Below, piece by piece: positions 36,700 through 45,263 of a stretch of 64,000 bases of DNA. Location: positions 1,612,001 to 1,676,000 of the forward strand of contig AP024878.1 in the NCBI GenBank assembly GCA_024346935.1, read 5' to 3'. This stretch comes from Vibrio inusitatus (lineage in GTDB: Bacteria; Pseudomonadota; Gammaproteobacteria; Enterobacterales; Vibrionaceae). Positions within the stretch are counted from its first letter, which is position 1. Each line of letters begins with the position of its first letter. A program made the position numbers and the translations under genes. The notes beneath the pieces were generated by a model that saw nothing but the letters and a program-made list of their open reading frames with translations, made no database searches and was not told where the DNA came from.

Positions 36700-37505
36700 T
36701 GGATCGTTACGCTGCGCTATTTGAGCGTTTAGAAGCTAAAAAACAAGGTGCATTTGTTCCTTTCGTTACCATTGGCGATCCTAATCCAGAATTGTCTTTG
36801 CAAATTATGCAAACCTTAGCCAACTCTGGTGCTGATGCCCTTGAACTCGGTATTCCATTCTCAGATCCATTGGCAGATGGCCCAACAATCCAAGGCGCAA
36901 ATATTCGGGCCCTAGATTCAAAGACAACTCCGACTATCTGTTTTGAATTGATCGCTCAAATTCGTGAACAACATCCAGATCTTCCAATCGGTCTTCTGGT
37001 TTATGCAAACCTAGTGTTTGCTAATGGCATTGACTACTTCTATCAAGCCTGTGCGAAAGCAGGCGTTGATTCTGTGCTGATTGCTGATGTACCAACCGGT
37101 GAAAGCGAAGAGTTCAACATTGCGGCTAAAAAAGCAGGTGTACATGCCATCTTCATCGCTCCGCCAACCGCAACCGATGAAACACTTAAGCAAGTATCTG
37201 AGCTAGGCGGTGGCTACACTTACCTACTTTCTCGCGCAGGTGTAACTGGTGCTGAGACTAAAGCAAACATGCCAGTTGATCACATGCTTGAACGATTAGC
37301 CAAATTTGACGCTCCACCAGCACTATTAGGCTTTGGTATCTCCCAACCTGAACAAGTAAAAACAGCGATTGAAGCAGGTGCTGCAGGCGCAATTTCTGGT
37401 TCAGCGGTAGTAAAAATCATTGAGAACAATGTTGATAATGCCCAGCAGATGCTTAGCGAACTGGCGACCTTCGTAACAAACATGAAGGCAGCAACTCAAA
37501 AATAA
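36699..37505 (+). CDS. trpA: Tryptophan synthase alpha chain
   Basis: A 268-residue TIM barrel that cleaves indole-glycerol phosphate and channels indole to TrpB. The catalytic glutamate and aspartate lie in [19 protein letters not shown] (about 47-65). [16 protein letters not shown] (about 124-139) and [14 protein letters not shown] (about 174-187) are the loop 6 region and phosphate-binding elements. It is the last gene of the operon, translationally coupled to trpB and followed by a strong terminator. Confidence 0.97.
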   Translation: MDRYAALFERLEAKKQGAFVPFVTIGDPNPELSLQIMQTLANSGADALELGIPFSDPLADGPTIQGANIRALDSKTTPTICFELIAQIREQHPDLPIGLLVYANLVFANGIDYFYQACAKAGVDSVLIADVPTGESEEFNIAAKKAGVHAIFIAPPTATDETLKQVSELGGGYTYLLSRAGVTGAETKANMPVDHMLERLAKFDAPPALLGFGISQPEQVKTAIEAGAAGAISGSAVVKIIENNVDNAQQMLSELATFVTNMKAATQK

Positions 37506-37529
37506 ATCTGTTTTAATGAATAGATAGAG

Positions 37530-37563
37530 CCACACTTTATGAAAATAGAGTGTGGTTTTTTTT
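37530..37563 (+). terminator. Rho-independent terminator of trp operon
   Basis: CCACACTTTAT (37530-37540) pairs with ATAGAGTGTGG (37545-37555), with one wobble pair and a 4-base loop, followed by eight T, 24 bases after trpA. Confidence 0.93.
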
Positions 37564-37809
37564 GATCGGTACTCAGTGATTCGTATTCGAAAGTGCCAAT
37601 AGTTAACTTGGAAAAATTAGACGTTGGGCGTCACTTGCCCAATTACCTAATCCTATATGCAACATACTCATTACAACTGCAGTCATAATCGAGCCTAACA
37701 TCTGTATAAATATCACACTGCGCAAACGTTTGCCTTGTGCAATATTTATACAAAAAGATAATAAGCGACACGTTCAATTTCCTGTTTTTATCAATAGCCC
37801 TAAAACTAG
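37564..37809. other. Intergenic region between trp terminator and symporter control region
   Basis: About 250 AT-rich bases with no ORF of interest and no recognised motif. The control elements of the symporter gene start at 37810. Confidence 0.35.
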
Positions 37810-37825
37810 CGTGATCTACATCACA
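37810..37825 (+). promoter_or_regulatory. CRP-like binding site upstream of symporter gene
   Basis: CGTGATCTACATCACA is close to the CRP consensus TGTGA-N6-TCACA, with 9 of 10 core bases and a T-rich right flank. It is centred about 142 bases before the symporter start codon. Catabolite control of a carboxylate transporter is physiologically sensible. No promoter was confidently placed relative to the site. Confidence 0.65.
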
Positions 37826-37959
37826 TTTATTATCGCTACCCCTGCCACATACGGTCAGATAAAAGTACAAATAAGCGCCCTTAAATATAGGGCATTGAGC
37901 CATATATAAGTTCTTATATTCGGTAATACTTAAAACTGTCAGCACAAAAGGTAAAGGAA

Positions 37960-39210
37960 GTGTTAAAAGATAAAAGTTTACTCGGCAATATTGGTGTGCA
38001 AGTTGTTATTGCTATGATTGTCGGTACCCTTGTGGGTGCAATGATGGGTGAGAGCGCAACAGTGTTCGCTCCCCTAGGTACTATCTTCATCAATTTAATC
38101 AAGATGTTGGTTATCCCTCTAGTCGCAGTTGCTCTAATTTCTGGTGCTGCCGGCTTAGGTAACAGCTCTAACGCAGGTAAAGTTGGCCTTACAACGCTTG
38201 GATTTTTCGGATTAACTTCTGCGCTAGCTGTAGCACTAGCTTTGGTAATGGGTAACCTATTCCAACCTGGTACTGGCATCGATGTTGCCTCTGTAGAAAG
38301 CATGTTTTCTGCAGAATACGAAGCCCAAGGCGTACTTCCAGGTTTCTGGGATACTGTTACAGGCATGATTCCAACAAACTTCTTCCAGTCTTTGAACGAA
38401 GCAAACATACTGCAAATCTTAGTGTTCTGTCTTTTCTTTGGTATTGCTGTTTCTAGTCTTGAAAAAGAGCGTCGCGACCCTCTAATCAATGGCGTAAATG
38501 CTATCGTTGATGCAATGGTTTGGATGATCAACAAGGTGATGCTGATCGCTCCTTTAGGCGTATTTGGCCTAATGGCGGACGCGGTTGGTTCATTCGGTTT
38601 TGGCGCACTGATGGTAGTGTTTAAACTGTTCCTTGTATACGTTGCGGCTATTTTGATCTTCGGTTTCGTCGTTTACCCTGTTTTAGTTCACGTATTCACT
38701 AAGACTTCTGCGAAGAAGTTCCTTATGGCTATGAAGAAGCCTCAAGCCGTTGCTCTATCAACAGCTTCTTCAATGGCGACACTTCCTGTGACGATGAATA
38801 CCGTAGAGAATGAGCTTGGTGTCAAGAATTCGACTGCTTCTTTCGTATTGCCTCTTGGTGCGACCATTAACATGTCAGGTAATGCAATCTACTACGGCTT
38901 GGTTGCTATTTTCTTCGCACAAATGTTCGGTATCGATCTAAGCCTAGGTGCATACATCGCTATCATCGCGACGTCTACATTGGGTGCTGTTGGTCAAGCG
39001 GGTGTACCAGGACCGTCGTTCCTTGTGGTTGCTGTACTATTAGCGGCAGGGATTCCAATTGAAGGTCTACCGCTACTGTTCGCTCTAGACCGTATCTTTG
39101 ACATGATTCGTACAGCGCTGAACATTACAGGTGATGCAGCATGTGCCGTAATCGTTGATGCTTTAGTTGAAGAAGAAGCGCAAGTTGAGCTTCAGAAACA
39201 ACAAGCGTAA
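37960..39210 (+). CDS. Dicarboxylate/amino acid:cation symporter (DAACS family)
   Basis: A 416-residue inner membrane symporter that would take up C4-dicarboxylates or acidic amino acids with Na+ or H+. The glutamate transporter fold signatures are present: a serine-rich hairpin near ALSTASSMATLPVTM (about 264-278), the TM7 NMSGNAIYYG motif (about 304-313) and the TM8 region RIFDMIRTALNITGDAACAVIV (about 378-399) with the conserved Asp, Arg and Asn positions. The start is GTG with AAAAGG 8 bases upstream. A CRP-like site lies in the upstream region and a strong terminator follows. The exact substrate is uncertain. Confidence 0.87.
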   Translation: MLKDKSLLGNIGVQVVIAMIVGTLVGAMMGESATVFAPLGTIFINLIKMLVIPLVAVALISGAAGLGNSSNAGKVGLTTLGFFGLTSALAVALALVMGNLFQPGTGIDVASVESMFSAEYEAQGVLPGFWDTVTGMIPTNFFQSLNEANILQILVFCLFFGIAVSSLEKERRDPLINGVNAIVDAMVWMINKVMLIAPLGVFGLMADAVGSFGFGALMVVFKLFLVYVAAILIFGFVVYPVLVHVFTKTSAKKFLMAMKKPQAVALSTASSMATLPVTMNTVENELGVKNSTASFVLPLGATINMSGNAIYYGLVAIFFAQMFGIDLSLGAYIAIIATSTLGAVGQAGVPGPSFLVVAVLLAAGIPIEGLPLLFALDRIFDMIRTALNITGDAACAVIVDALVEEEAQVELQKQQA

Positions 39211-39233
39211 CCAAAACTGAAAAACTCTATATC

Positions 39234-39263
39234 AAGCTGGGCTATAACACCCAGCTTTTTTAT
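39234..39263 (+). terminator. Rho-independent terminator of symporter gene
   Basis: AAGCTGGG (39234-39241) and CCCAGCTT (39250-39257) form an 8-bp stem with an 8-base loop and a T run, 24 bases after the stop. Confidence 0.9.
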
Positions 39264-39717
39264 TTCAAATGTATCCAAGACTTGTTTCTATTCTTATTGC
39301 GAACTAACCTTCGTTAGTGCTCAAAAATTAACCAGCTCATTTTTCTCGCGTACTCGTCGTAAAAAGTATCGCTCGCTCCATCAACGTTCGGTGATTTGTG
39401 GTGAGTTTTCAACGCAAGATGGTAGCCAGTGCAACTGCCCGTCCTGCAGGTGGAAGACTTTGCCTATACCGCAAATATTTACTTCGCTAAAGTGCTCAAT
39501 TTATATCCTCCAATGTCTCTTTTGAAGATTATTGAGATCACCTCGCCGGTCGAAGAAAATCTTTCCCTCGGAGATCTGCACTAATTATTAATGAATTCTT
39601 TAAACTGTTTCGTGAGTGCAGCTAATTAAAATGCTGATTCAAGGTGTTATCTTGTTGATCTAACAACCGATACCTAACTTATCATAAGTAACACCGCTTA
39701 ATTCGAGGATAGTCACC
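39264..39717. other. Intergenic region with possible gene remnant
   Basis: This gap holds an open, protein-like stretch of 51 codons on the plus strand (39429-39581, stop at 39584) reading VQLPVLQVEDFAYTANIYF and on to ENLSLGDLH, with a stop codon just upstream and no ribosome site. It may be the tail of a decayed gene. No family was recognised. The 130 bases before the SDR start hold its promoter region. Confidence 0.3.
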
Positions 39718-40524
39718 ATGCAGAAAACCATACTCATCACTGGCGCTACCGATGGTATTGGCCTTGAGACTGCCAAAACACTTGCCAAGCAAGGGCACCA
39801 CTTATTAATTCACGGTCGTAATCCTCACAAGCTTCAAAAAGTACAAGATGAGCTTTCTAAGCTTCCGGGTGCAAGTAAAATCGAGACCTACGAATCTGAC
39901 GTTTCTCGTTTATCTGATGTTAAAACGCTAGCGGGTAAAATTGCTCAAAATCATTCATACCTTGATGCATTAATCAATAATGCGGGTGTTTACAGTGTGC
40001 CAAACGCAATAACAGCCGATAATCTAGATGTGCGCTTTGTGGTAAATACGCTTGCACCCTACTTGCTCACGCAAAAGTTACTCCCACTAATGAACAGTGA
40101 AAGTCGTGTGGTTAACTTATCTTCAGCAGCTCAGTCTACTGTTGATACCAACGCGCTACTAGGTGAGAAATCACTTTCTGAAGGTGAAGCATACGCGCAG
40201 AGCAAGCTTGCGATTACCATGTGGACAAGAACACTCGCTCAATCCCTTGGCGCTGACGGACCTGCTATCATAGCGGTAAATCCGGCCTCATTTCTTGGTA
40301 GCAAAATGGTCAAAGATGCGTATGGAGTTGCGGGAGGTGACCTCTCGATAGGTGCCGATATCCTAGTTCATGCTGCGTTATCAGAAGAGTTTTCTGACGT
40401 ATCGGGAAAGTATTTTGACAATGATATTGGTCGTTTTAATGACCCTCATCGCGATGCACTCAACAGCGACAAGTGCCATGCTGTTGTCTCTACATTAGAT
40501 AAAATGCTTGAGAAATATAGCTAG
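39718..40524 (+). CDS. Short-chain dehydrogenase/reductase
   Basis: A 268-residue NAD(P)-dependent oxidoreductase with a Rossmann fold. The cofactor loop is TGATDGIGLETAK (about 7-19), followed by HGRNPHKL, which suggests NADPH preference. NNAG is at about 89-92, the catalytic Ser is in VNLSSAAQ (about 137-144) and Tyr/Lys in AYAQSKLAI (about 159-167). All catalytic residues are present. The family resembles retinol dehydrogenase-like SDRs with unknown substrates. AGGA precedes the ATG. It is followed by a terminator shared with the convergent gene. Confidence 0.85.
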   Translation: MQKTILITGATDGIGLETAKTLAKQGHHLLIHGRNPHKLQKVQDELSKLPGASKIETYESDVSRLSDVKTLAGKIAQNHSYLDALINNAGVYSVPNAITADNLDVRFVVNTLAPYLLTQKLLPLMNSESRVVNLSSAAQSTVDTNALLGEKSLSEGEAYAQSKLAITMWTRTLAQSLGADGPAIIAVNPASFLGSKMVKDAYGVAGGDLSIGADILVHAALSEEFSDVSGKYFDNDIGRFNDPHRDALNSDKCHAVVSTLDKMLEKYS

Positions 40525-40539
40525 ATCAAGCGATGTATA

Positions 40540-40573
40540 AGTCCTGCTGAAACAACCCAGTGGGACTTTTTTT
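40540..40573 (+). terminator. Rho-independent terminator of SDR gene
   Basis: AGTCCTGCTG (40540-40549) pairs with CAGTGGGACT (40558-40567) through two wobble pairs, followed by T residues, 15 bases after the stop. The T run reaches the stop codon of the convergent hypothetical gene. Confidence 0.85.
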
Positions 40574-41069
40574 ATCTGCAATGTTCAACGAACTCTTGCG
40601 TCGCTTTCCCTAGGTTTTTAATCAATAACAGCACACACAAGGGATTATCTGTAAAGCCGTGTAGTGATGTAATGGTGCATTCCGAGCAATGCTCAACCTG
40701 ATAGCGTTCGAATTGATATCGGTCTAGTTTTTGACAGGCTTCTTCGACATCTTTAACACCAACGATTGACCAATGCTGAGTGATGTCTACCGAAAAATAA
40801 TTGTTGAAGAGCACTTGTGCCGTTTGTGAATCAAAGAAGTCATAGTCTGCGAGGTCGTTATTCAATCGAGTTTGCATTACTGAGCCAAGGTCCGTTGAAA
40901 GTACTTCTCCATATTTTTCTACTAACACTTCTTGTGCTAAAACCTTAACGTAGCAATCCCATGCAACCAACGCAGACACCAAAATCTTATCGGATTCATT
41001 GGAGTGTTTTTCTAAGCTTGTTTGTAATGCTGTCAATGAATTGAGAAAACTCGAGTAAGCAGCAGACAT
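40572..41069 (-). CDS. Hypothetical protein
   Basis: A 165-residue soluble protein not recognised. There is no signal peptide or TM segment; it is predicted mostly helical with an alternating hydrophobic pattern. Four cysteines occur, two close together in VEHCSECTI (about 129-137) and one near each of positions 48 and 164, which could bind metal or be redox-active, but there is no known motif. GGAG precedes the ATG. Its upstream neighbour is a DUF465 gene on the same strand, 148 bases away. Confidence 0.6.
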   Translation of the reverse strand: MSAAYSSFLNSLTALQTSLEKHSNESDKILVSALVAWDCYVKVLAQEVLVEKYGEVLSTDLGSVMQTRLNNDLADYDFFDSQTAQVLFNNYFSVDITQHWSIVGVKDVEEACQKLDRYQFERYQVEHCSECTITSLHGFTDNPLCVLLLIKNLGKATQEFVEHCR

Positions 41070-41217
41070 AACTCTCCTTTAAACAATTAACTCTTACCTA
41101 ACCATTAATTGCGAGAAGCCACTAAGGCGCGAAAATGTGGAATGTTTGTAACCCAATATGTAATCAACGCAACAATAGAGGCCACTGAAATGGTGGCCTT
41201 ATCTAGAGATCTTGAAA

Positions 41218-41463
41218 TTAGCTTTTAGCGACAACTAGGCGTTGGTATAGGGAGTCTTTTAACACTGCTCTATCGTGTTTCATCTTATGCATTTCTTCAT
41301 CGGTAATGGGATCACCGTTCAACTCTAGCACACGAATTTCTTTATCTAATGCTGTATAGGTCTTGTTGTCCTGAGCAAAGGTTTCATTGCTTTCAACCAA
41401 TTGCTTAATAACATCTTGTAACTCCGGAAAGTCATTCTCAAGAGAGTGTTTCTCACCTAACAT
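41218..41463 (-). CDS. YdcH-like small protein (DUF465), second copy
   Basis: An 81-residue coiled-coil hairpin protein of the DUF465 family. Core: DKEIRVLELNGDPITDEEMHKMKHDRAVLKDSLYQRL. It is clearly paralogous to the protein at 24045-24302 (same MLxExH start, FPEL block and C-terminal helix) yet only about 40 percent identical by eye. AAGGAG lies before the ATG. A hairpin AGGCCAC/GTGGCCT (41179-41199) lies 18 bases after its stop and may end the transcript. Function unknown. Confidence 0.82.
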   Translation of the reverse strand: MLGEKHSLENDFPELQDVIKQLVESNETFAQDNKTYTALDKEIRVLELNGDPITDEEMHKMKHDRAVLKDSLYQRLVVAKS

Positions 41464-41549
41464 AGTTACTCCTTTATAAAGTTGCCGTTGGATTCACAAT
41501 AAATGTAGCATGCTATTTTGACGTACTCGCTGTTTCCCTAAAAATTACT

Positions 41550-42182
41550 TTAAAATTTTCCTAAAACTTGTTCTATCTGACTAAGAGTAGCATCGGCATC
41601 TTTATAGTCTATCGGTAGCTCGATAATCGATTCCCCTTTAACAATAAATAGTGAGGGAAAGCTATTACCCCCTATGGAACGAGCAAATCTGAGTTCTTGC
41701 ATCAATGTTTGTTCTATTTCGGACGAACCTAAGTCTCTCTCAAATTGTTCTGTATTAAGTCCAATCTCACCTGCAAGTTCAATGAGCGTAGATAAGTCAC
41801 TTGGGTTTCTAGCTTGAAGATAATAAGCCTGTTGAACTGCGGAAAGCATCTCTTTTTCAGCACCTTGTAGTCTTGCACAAAGCATAGCTCTACAGGCGGG
41901 ATAGGTGGAACGACGGGGCGTGTTCGAAGACCAAAAGTCGTGGTTAAACTGAGTCCCCAGTAAGGACTCAATTTTGTTCCAATAAGAGGCAATTTGATGA
42001 CGCATCTCCATTGGCATAGACACATCTGTATCTGGGGCTAGCCCACCGACTAGATACACTATTTCAAGTCTGCCTTTTAGTGCTGACTCTAATTGAAGCC
42101 ATGTTGGTTTATAGCCCCAACACCATGCACACATAGGGTCATACACGTGATAAAGTCGCATTGTATCCTTACTCATTGTCAC
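41550..42182 (-). CDS. DsbA-family thioredoxin-fold protein (FrnE-like)
   Basis: A 210-residue cytoplasmic protein without a signal peptide. The active site is YDPMCAWCWGYKPTW (about 13-27), CAWC being the redox pair, followed by a helical insertion (about 60-150). The C-terminal thioredoxin part has SIGGNSFPSLFIVKGESI (about 168-185) with a cis-proline-type FPSLF motif. This is the FrnE/DsbA-like subgroup. It is the last gene of a probable operon tetR-dehydrogenase-dsbA-like, 58 bases after the dehydrogenase, so it may be induced with it under electrophile or oxidative stress. Confidence 0.82.
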   Translation of the reverse strand: MTMSKDTMRLYHVYDPMCAWCWGYKPTWLQLESALKGRLEIVYLVGGLAPDTDVSMPMEMRHQIASYWNKIESLLGTQFNHDFWSSNTPRRSTYPACRAMLCARLQGAEKEMLSAVQQAYYLQARNPSDLSTLIELAGEIGLNTEQFERDLGSSEIEQTLMQELRFARSIGGNSFPSLFIVKGESIIELPIDYKDADATLSQIEQVLGKF

Positions 42183-42240
42183 TCCTAACGCACTGATTTA
42201 TTTAGTCAGTTAATCATCATGACAAGATTAGCGCAAGGGG

Positions 42241-43284
42241 CTAATCAAGAGTTAGTACTATCTTTCCTAAGTGATTTTTCTCCATAAATGCCCGCTGTGC
42301 TTGCTCGATTTGTTGTAATGGAAATGTCATAGCAACAAGAGGCTTTATCTGCCCGCTTTCAATACGCTTCACTAAATTTGGAAAGACCTCTGGCTCGATA
42401 ATTGTACAACCAAAGAAGCTTAAATCTTTTAAATACAAGGTGCGAAGATCCAATGTTACATCCGCGCCCGCAATGGCTCCTGAAACTGCATAACGACCTT
42501 TGGGCTTCATCACATCAAGCAATGTAGGCCAGCTCTTGCCACCCACCAAATCTATCACTACATCAACGCTATTGAACCCTAAGCGAGATCCTAGATCTTC
42601 ATCTCGAAAAACGACTTCATCTGTTCCTATGCTCTTTAAGAGCGCTTCTTTAGAAGGGCTTGTTACACCAATCACTTTAGCGCCGCGTGCCTTTGCTAAC
42701 TGAATAGCGGCCGACCCTACACCCCCCGTTGCCCCTGTCACCAAAACTGTATCGGATGGACCTACTTTGGCGCGAGTGAGCATATTTTCTGCGGTTGAGT
42801 AAGAACAAGGAAATGACGCAAGCTCCACATCCGAAAGCGGTGTAGATAGATGATGAGCGTAACGTGATGCTACCTTAGTAAATTCAGCAAACCCACCGTC
42901 ACACTCAGAGCCGAAATACCACGGGCTTGAAAGTTGCTCACCATTGGCTTCGTTCAAGCACGGTTCGATAATGACTCGTTGCCCTACTCTCGATTCATCG
43001 ACACCCTCGCCTGTTGCAACAATAACCCCACAAACGTCGGCACCTTGAATACGAGGAAAGCGCAAAGCTTCACCGGACCAAGAGGCATCATCGCCGTCTG
43101 CATCATTCTTTGAATACCAGCCTATTCGAGTATTAATATCGGTATTATTAACCCCTGCGGCAGATACTTTAATTAATACATCACCTCTGCAAAGGAGAGG
43201 CAGTTCAATATCTGTACTGTATTGCAATTGGTCAAAATCACCATGGCCCGTCATCTGTACGCCATACATCGTTTGCTTGTTCAT
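42241..43284 (-). CDS. Medium-chain zinc-type alcohol dehydrogenase/quinone reductase
   Basis: A 347-residue MDR-superfamily oxidoreductase. GroES-like half: LLCRGDVLIKVSAAGVNNTDINTRIGWY (about 29-56). Rossmann half: VLVTGATGGVGSAAIQLAKARGAKVIGVTS (about 180-209), the nucleotide-binding site for NADPH. The classical catalytic-zinc Cys and His pattern is incomplete (NNTD replaces the Cys position), which favours a quinone-reductase-like, zinc-independent activity. The start overlaps the tetR stop by 4 bases. Control by the upstream TetR protein and its double operator is likely. Confidence 0.84.
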   Translation of the reverse strand: MNKQTMYGVQMTGHGDFDQLQYSTDIELPLLCRGDVLIKVSAAGVNNTDINTRIGWYSKNDADGDDASWSGEALRFPRIQGADVCGVIVATGEGVDESRVGQRVIIEPCLNEANGEQLSSPWYFGSECDGGFAEFTKVASRYAHHLSTPLSDVELASFPCSYSTAENMLTRAKVGPSDTVLVTGATGGVGSAAIQLAKARGAKVIGVTSPSKEALLKSIGTDEVVFRDEDLGSRLGFNSVDVVIDLVGGKSWPTLLDVMKPKGRYAVSGAIAGADVTLDLRTLYLKDLSFFGCTIIEPEVFPNLVKRIESGQIKPLVAMTFPLQQIEQAQRAFMEKNHLGKIVLTLD

Positions 43285-43790
43285 TCCAAAATTTTCCTTA
43301 CCACATTTTTGGCTGCCACGATTGCTTGATCACCCATAGTAGGCCATGCCAGCGAAGCGCCTTCGTGTATTAAAAACAACTCCATCGCCAATTCAGGGCT
43401 TGCACTTCTTCGCGCTAAGAGTTGAACTATTTGTTGTTTATGTTCTTGCACCGCTTCATTCACCTCTTCATTGTGAGGGAACGCGGCTAACGCATTCATT
43501 GATAGGCACCCCTTAGGCGCGTTATTTTCCATCCATTGGCCTAGGCCATCAAAAATAGCAATAACAGAGTCCATTGGGTTTGAAGATTGCTCTTCATCTA
43601 ATAAAGAGAGATAGCGTTGGTGGCGATGCTCTAATGCACCGATAACCATAGATTCTTTAGATGGGTAGTAGCGATACAGAGTTCTTAAACTCACTCCAGA
43701 GGCGACTTTAAGTTCAGCGACACTCATTTGTGCAAAACCGTGTTGGCTGAACGCGATCTCTAAACGACCCGCAATTTCATCTTTTACCAT
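43281..43790 (-). CDS. TetR/AcrR-family transcriptional repressor
   Basis: A 169-residue repressor. The N-terminal helix-turn-helix is AFSQHGFAQMSVAELKVASGVSLRTLYRYYPSKESMVIGAL (about 13-53). The rest is the helical ligand-binding and dimerisation domain. It is shorter than the usual 190-220 residues, mainly in the C-terminal domain. It heads an operon with the dehydrogenase (4-base overlap) and probably the DsbA-like gene. Two palindromic operators lie immediately before its ribosome site (AGGGGA), so autoregulation is strongly suggested. The inducer is unknown. Confidence 0.87.
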   Translation of the reverse strand: MVKDEIAGRLEIAFSQHGFAQMSVAELKVASGVSLRTLYRYYPSKESMVIGALEHRHQRYLSLLDEEQSSNPMDSVIAIFDGLGQWMENNAPKGCLSMNALAAFPHNEEVNEAVQEHKQQIVQLLARRSASPELAMELFLIHEGASLAWPTMGDQAIVAAKNVVRKILE

Positions 43791-43797
43791 AATATCC

Positions 43798-43854
43798 CCT
43801 AGGTAGAATGCTTACTCTACCTGAATGGTAGAGCAAACATTCTACCTAGGTCAA
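43798..43854 (-). promoter_or_regulatory. Tandem palindromic operators and promoter of tetR operon
   Basis: Two sites of the form GGTAGA-N8-TCTACC lie at 43801-43822 and 43827-43846, with centres 25 bp apart. They sit inside a larger inverted repeat, CCTAGGTAGAATG (43798-43810) with CATTCTACCTAGG (43838-43850). On the minus strand a -35-like TTGACC (43854-43849) overlaps the distal edge of the second site. A TetR dimer pair bound here would block the promoter. Confidence 0.78.
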
Positions 43855-44004
43855 TCATTTTCGAATAATTAGGCATCGTCTGAAATAAAATTGTTATGAC
43901 AAAAAGCATTTAAAGGGGACTAATAGGCGTGTAACGGTGGTCAACGCTATATTTCATGTGTTCAATTAGGTAGACTGATTCAAACGCTAATTTCAATCAG
44001 AAAA

Positions 44005-44538
44005 ATGAAGCAATTACTCGATTTTATTCCCCTAATAATATTTTTTGTGTTGTACAAAACGTACGACATCTATACCGCGACAGGGGCATTAATAGTTGCC
44101 ACTGCACTTCAACTCATTGTGACGTATGTAATGTACAAAAAAGTTGAAAAGATGCAGATCATCACTTTCATTATGGTCACCTTTTTTGGTGGCATGACCC
44201 TATTTCTACATGATGACAATTTCATAAAATGGAAGGTGACCCTAGTTTATACTGTATTTGCAGTAGGACTCATCGTGACACAGTTAATCGGAAAACCGGT
44301 TATTAAGGGGATGCTTGGCAAAGAGATAACTTTGCCTGATAGTGCATGGAGTAAGATTAACTGGGCTTGGGTACTGTTTTTTACCGGATGTGCAGTCCTT
44401 AATATTTACATCGCTTTCAATTTACCCCTTGATACTTGGGTTAACTTCAAGGTCTTCGGTTTGCTTGCTGCAACACTAATTTTCACCTTGTTGACCGGTA
44501 TTTATATTTACAAACATATGCAAAAAGAGAGTGAATAA
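44005..44538 (+). CDS. yciB: Septation/intracellular membrane protein YciB
   Basis: A 177-residue inner membrane protein with five hydrophobic segments, matching E. coli YciB (formerly IspZ-like intracellular septation protein). The N-terminal [33 protein letters not shown] and the conserved [14 protein letters not shown] (about 71-84) and [28 protein letters not shown] (about 151-178) are diagnostic. It functions in envelope integrity and septum synthesis. It heads yciB-yciA-yciI-aspS, with gaps of 2-11 bases. Confidence 0.95.
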   Translation: MKQLLDFIPLIIFFVLYKTYDIYTATGALIVATALQLIVTYVMYKKVEKMQIITFIMVTFFGGMTLFLHDDNFIKWKVTLVYTVFAVGLIVTQLIGKPVIKGMLGKEITLPDSAWSKINWAWVLFFTGCAVLNIYIAFNLPLDTWVNFKVFGLLAATLIFTLLTGIYIYKHMQKESE

Positions 44539-44542
44539 CGTA

Positions 44543-44953
44543 ATGACTTCCCCATCATCTCAACCAAACCAAATCACCCCTAGAGGCGAGATGCTACTTA
44601 GAACCCTCGCTATGCCAGCAGATACTAATGCGAATGGTGATATCTTTGGTGGTTGGATTATGTCTCAACTCGATTTGGCAGGAGGTATTCTTGCTAAAGA
44701 GATCTCAAAAGGACGTATTGCGACAGTATCTGTATCAAGTATCACCTTTAAACGCCCTGTTTCTGTGGGAGATATAGTATGCTGTCATGGAGAGTGCAGT
44801 CGCATTGGTAACTCATCAATGTCTATTGAATTACAAGTATGGAACAAAAAAGTTATGGGAGAGCGCACAGGTGAGCGCGATCTTGTTTGCGAAGCTACCT
44901 TCCATTATGTTGCAATTGATGAAAATGGGCGCCCTCGCACAATTGAAAAGTAA
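44543..44953 (+). CDS. yciA: Acyl-CoA thioesterase YciA
   Basis: About 136 residues with a hot-dog fold; it hydrolyses acyl-CoAs in the cytoplasm. The active-site helix region is [23 protein letters not shown] (about 21-43). [19 protein letters not shown] (about 63-81) and the [13 protein letters not shown] tail follow the YciA pattern. A GTG at 44531 overlapping yciB is an alternative start; the ATG at 44543 is preferred because MTSPSSQ looks like the natural beginning. It lies in the yciB-yciA-yciI-aspS operon. Confidence 0.93.
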   Translation: MTSPSSQPNQITPRGEMLLRTLAMPADTNANGDIFGGWIMSQLDLAGGILAKEISKGRIATVSVSSITFKRPVSVGDIVCCHGECSRIGNSSMSIELQVWNKKVMGERTGERDLVCEATFHYVAIDENGRPRTIEK

Positions 44954-44964
44954 AAGGACTGACT

Positions 44965-45261
44965 ATGTGGTATGTTATTTTTTCTCAGGATGTCGAAGAT
45001 TCATTGCAAAAACGCCTTAGTGTGCGAGAGCAGCACCTAGAACGTTTGCAAAGTTTACAAGACCAAGGACGTTTGCTTACCGCAGGTCCAATGCCAGCTA
45101 TCGATAGTGATAATCCTGGTGAAGCCGGGTTCACTGGTTCTACCGTCATCGCACAATTTGAATCCTTGCAAGATGCCAAGGCGTGGGCTGATGCCGATCC
45201 ATACATCGAAGCTGGTGTTTATCAAAACGTTATCGTCAAACCCTTTAAAAAAGTATTCTAA
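44965..45261 (+). CDS. yciI: YciI-like protein
   Basis: A 98-residue ferredoxin-fold (dimeric alpha/beta barrel) protein of the YciI family: [45 protein letters not shown] (about 1-45), with the conserved His in HLERL, and a C-terminal [17 protein letters not shown] motif. The His and Asp of this family resemble an active site, but the reaction is unsettled. AAAAGGA precedes the ATG. It lies between yciA and the pilotin gene in one operon. Confidence 0.93.
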   Translation: MWYVIFSQDVEDSLQKRLSVREQHLERLQSLQDQGRLLTAGPMPAIDSDNPGEAGFTGSTVIAQFESLQDAKAWADADPYIEAGVYQNVIVKPFKKVF

Positions 45262-45263
45262 CT

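Noticed and set aside
37914..38534. 206-codon minus-strand frame opposite the symporter gene
   Set aside because: It is the complementary shadow of a clearly functional symporter and is low in complexity.
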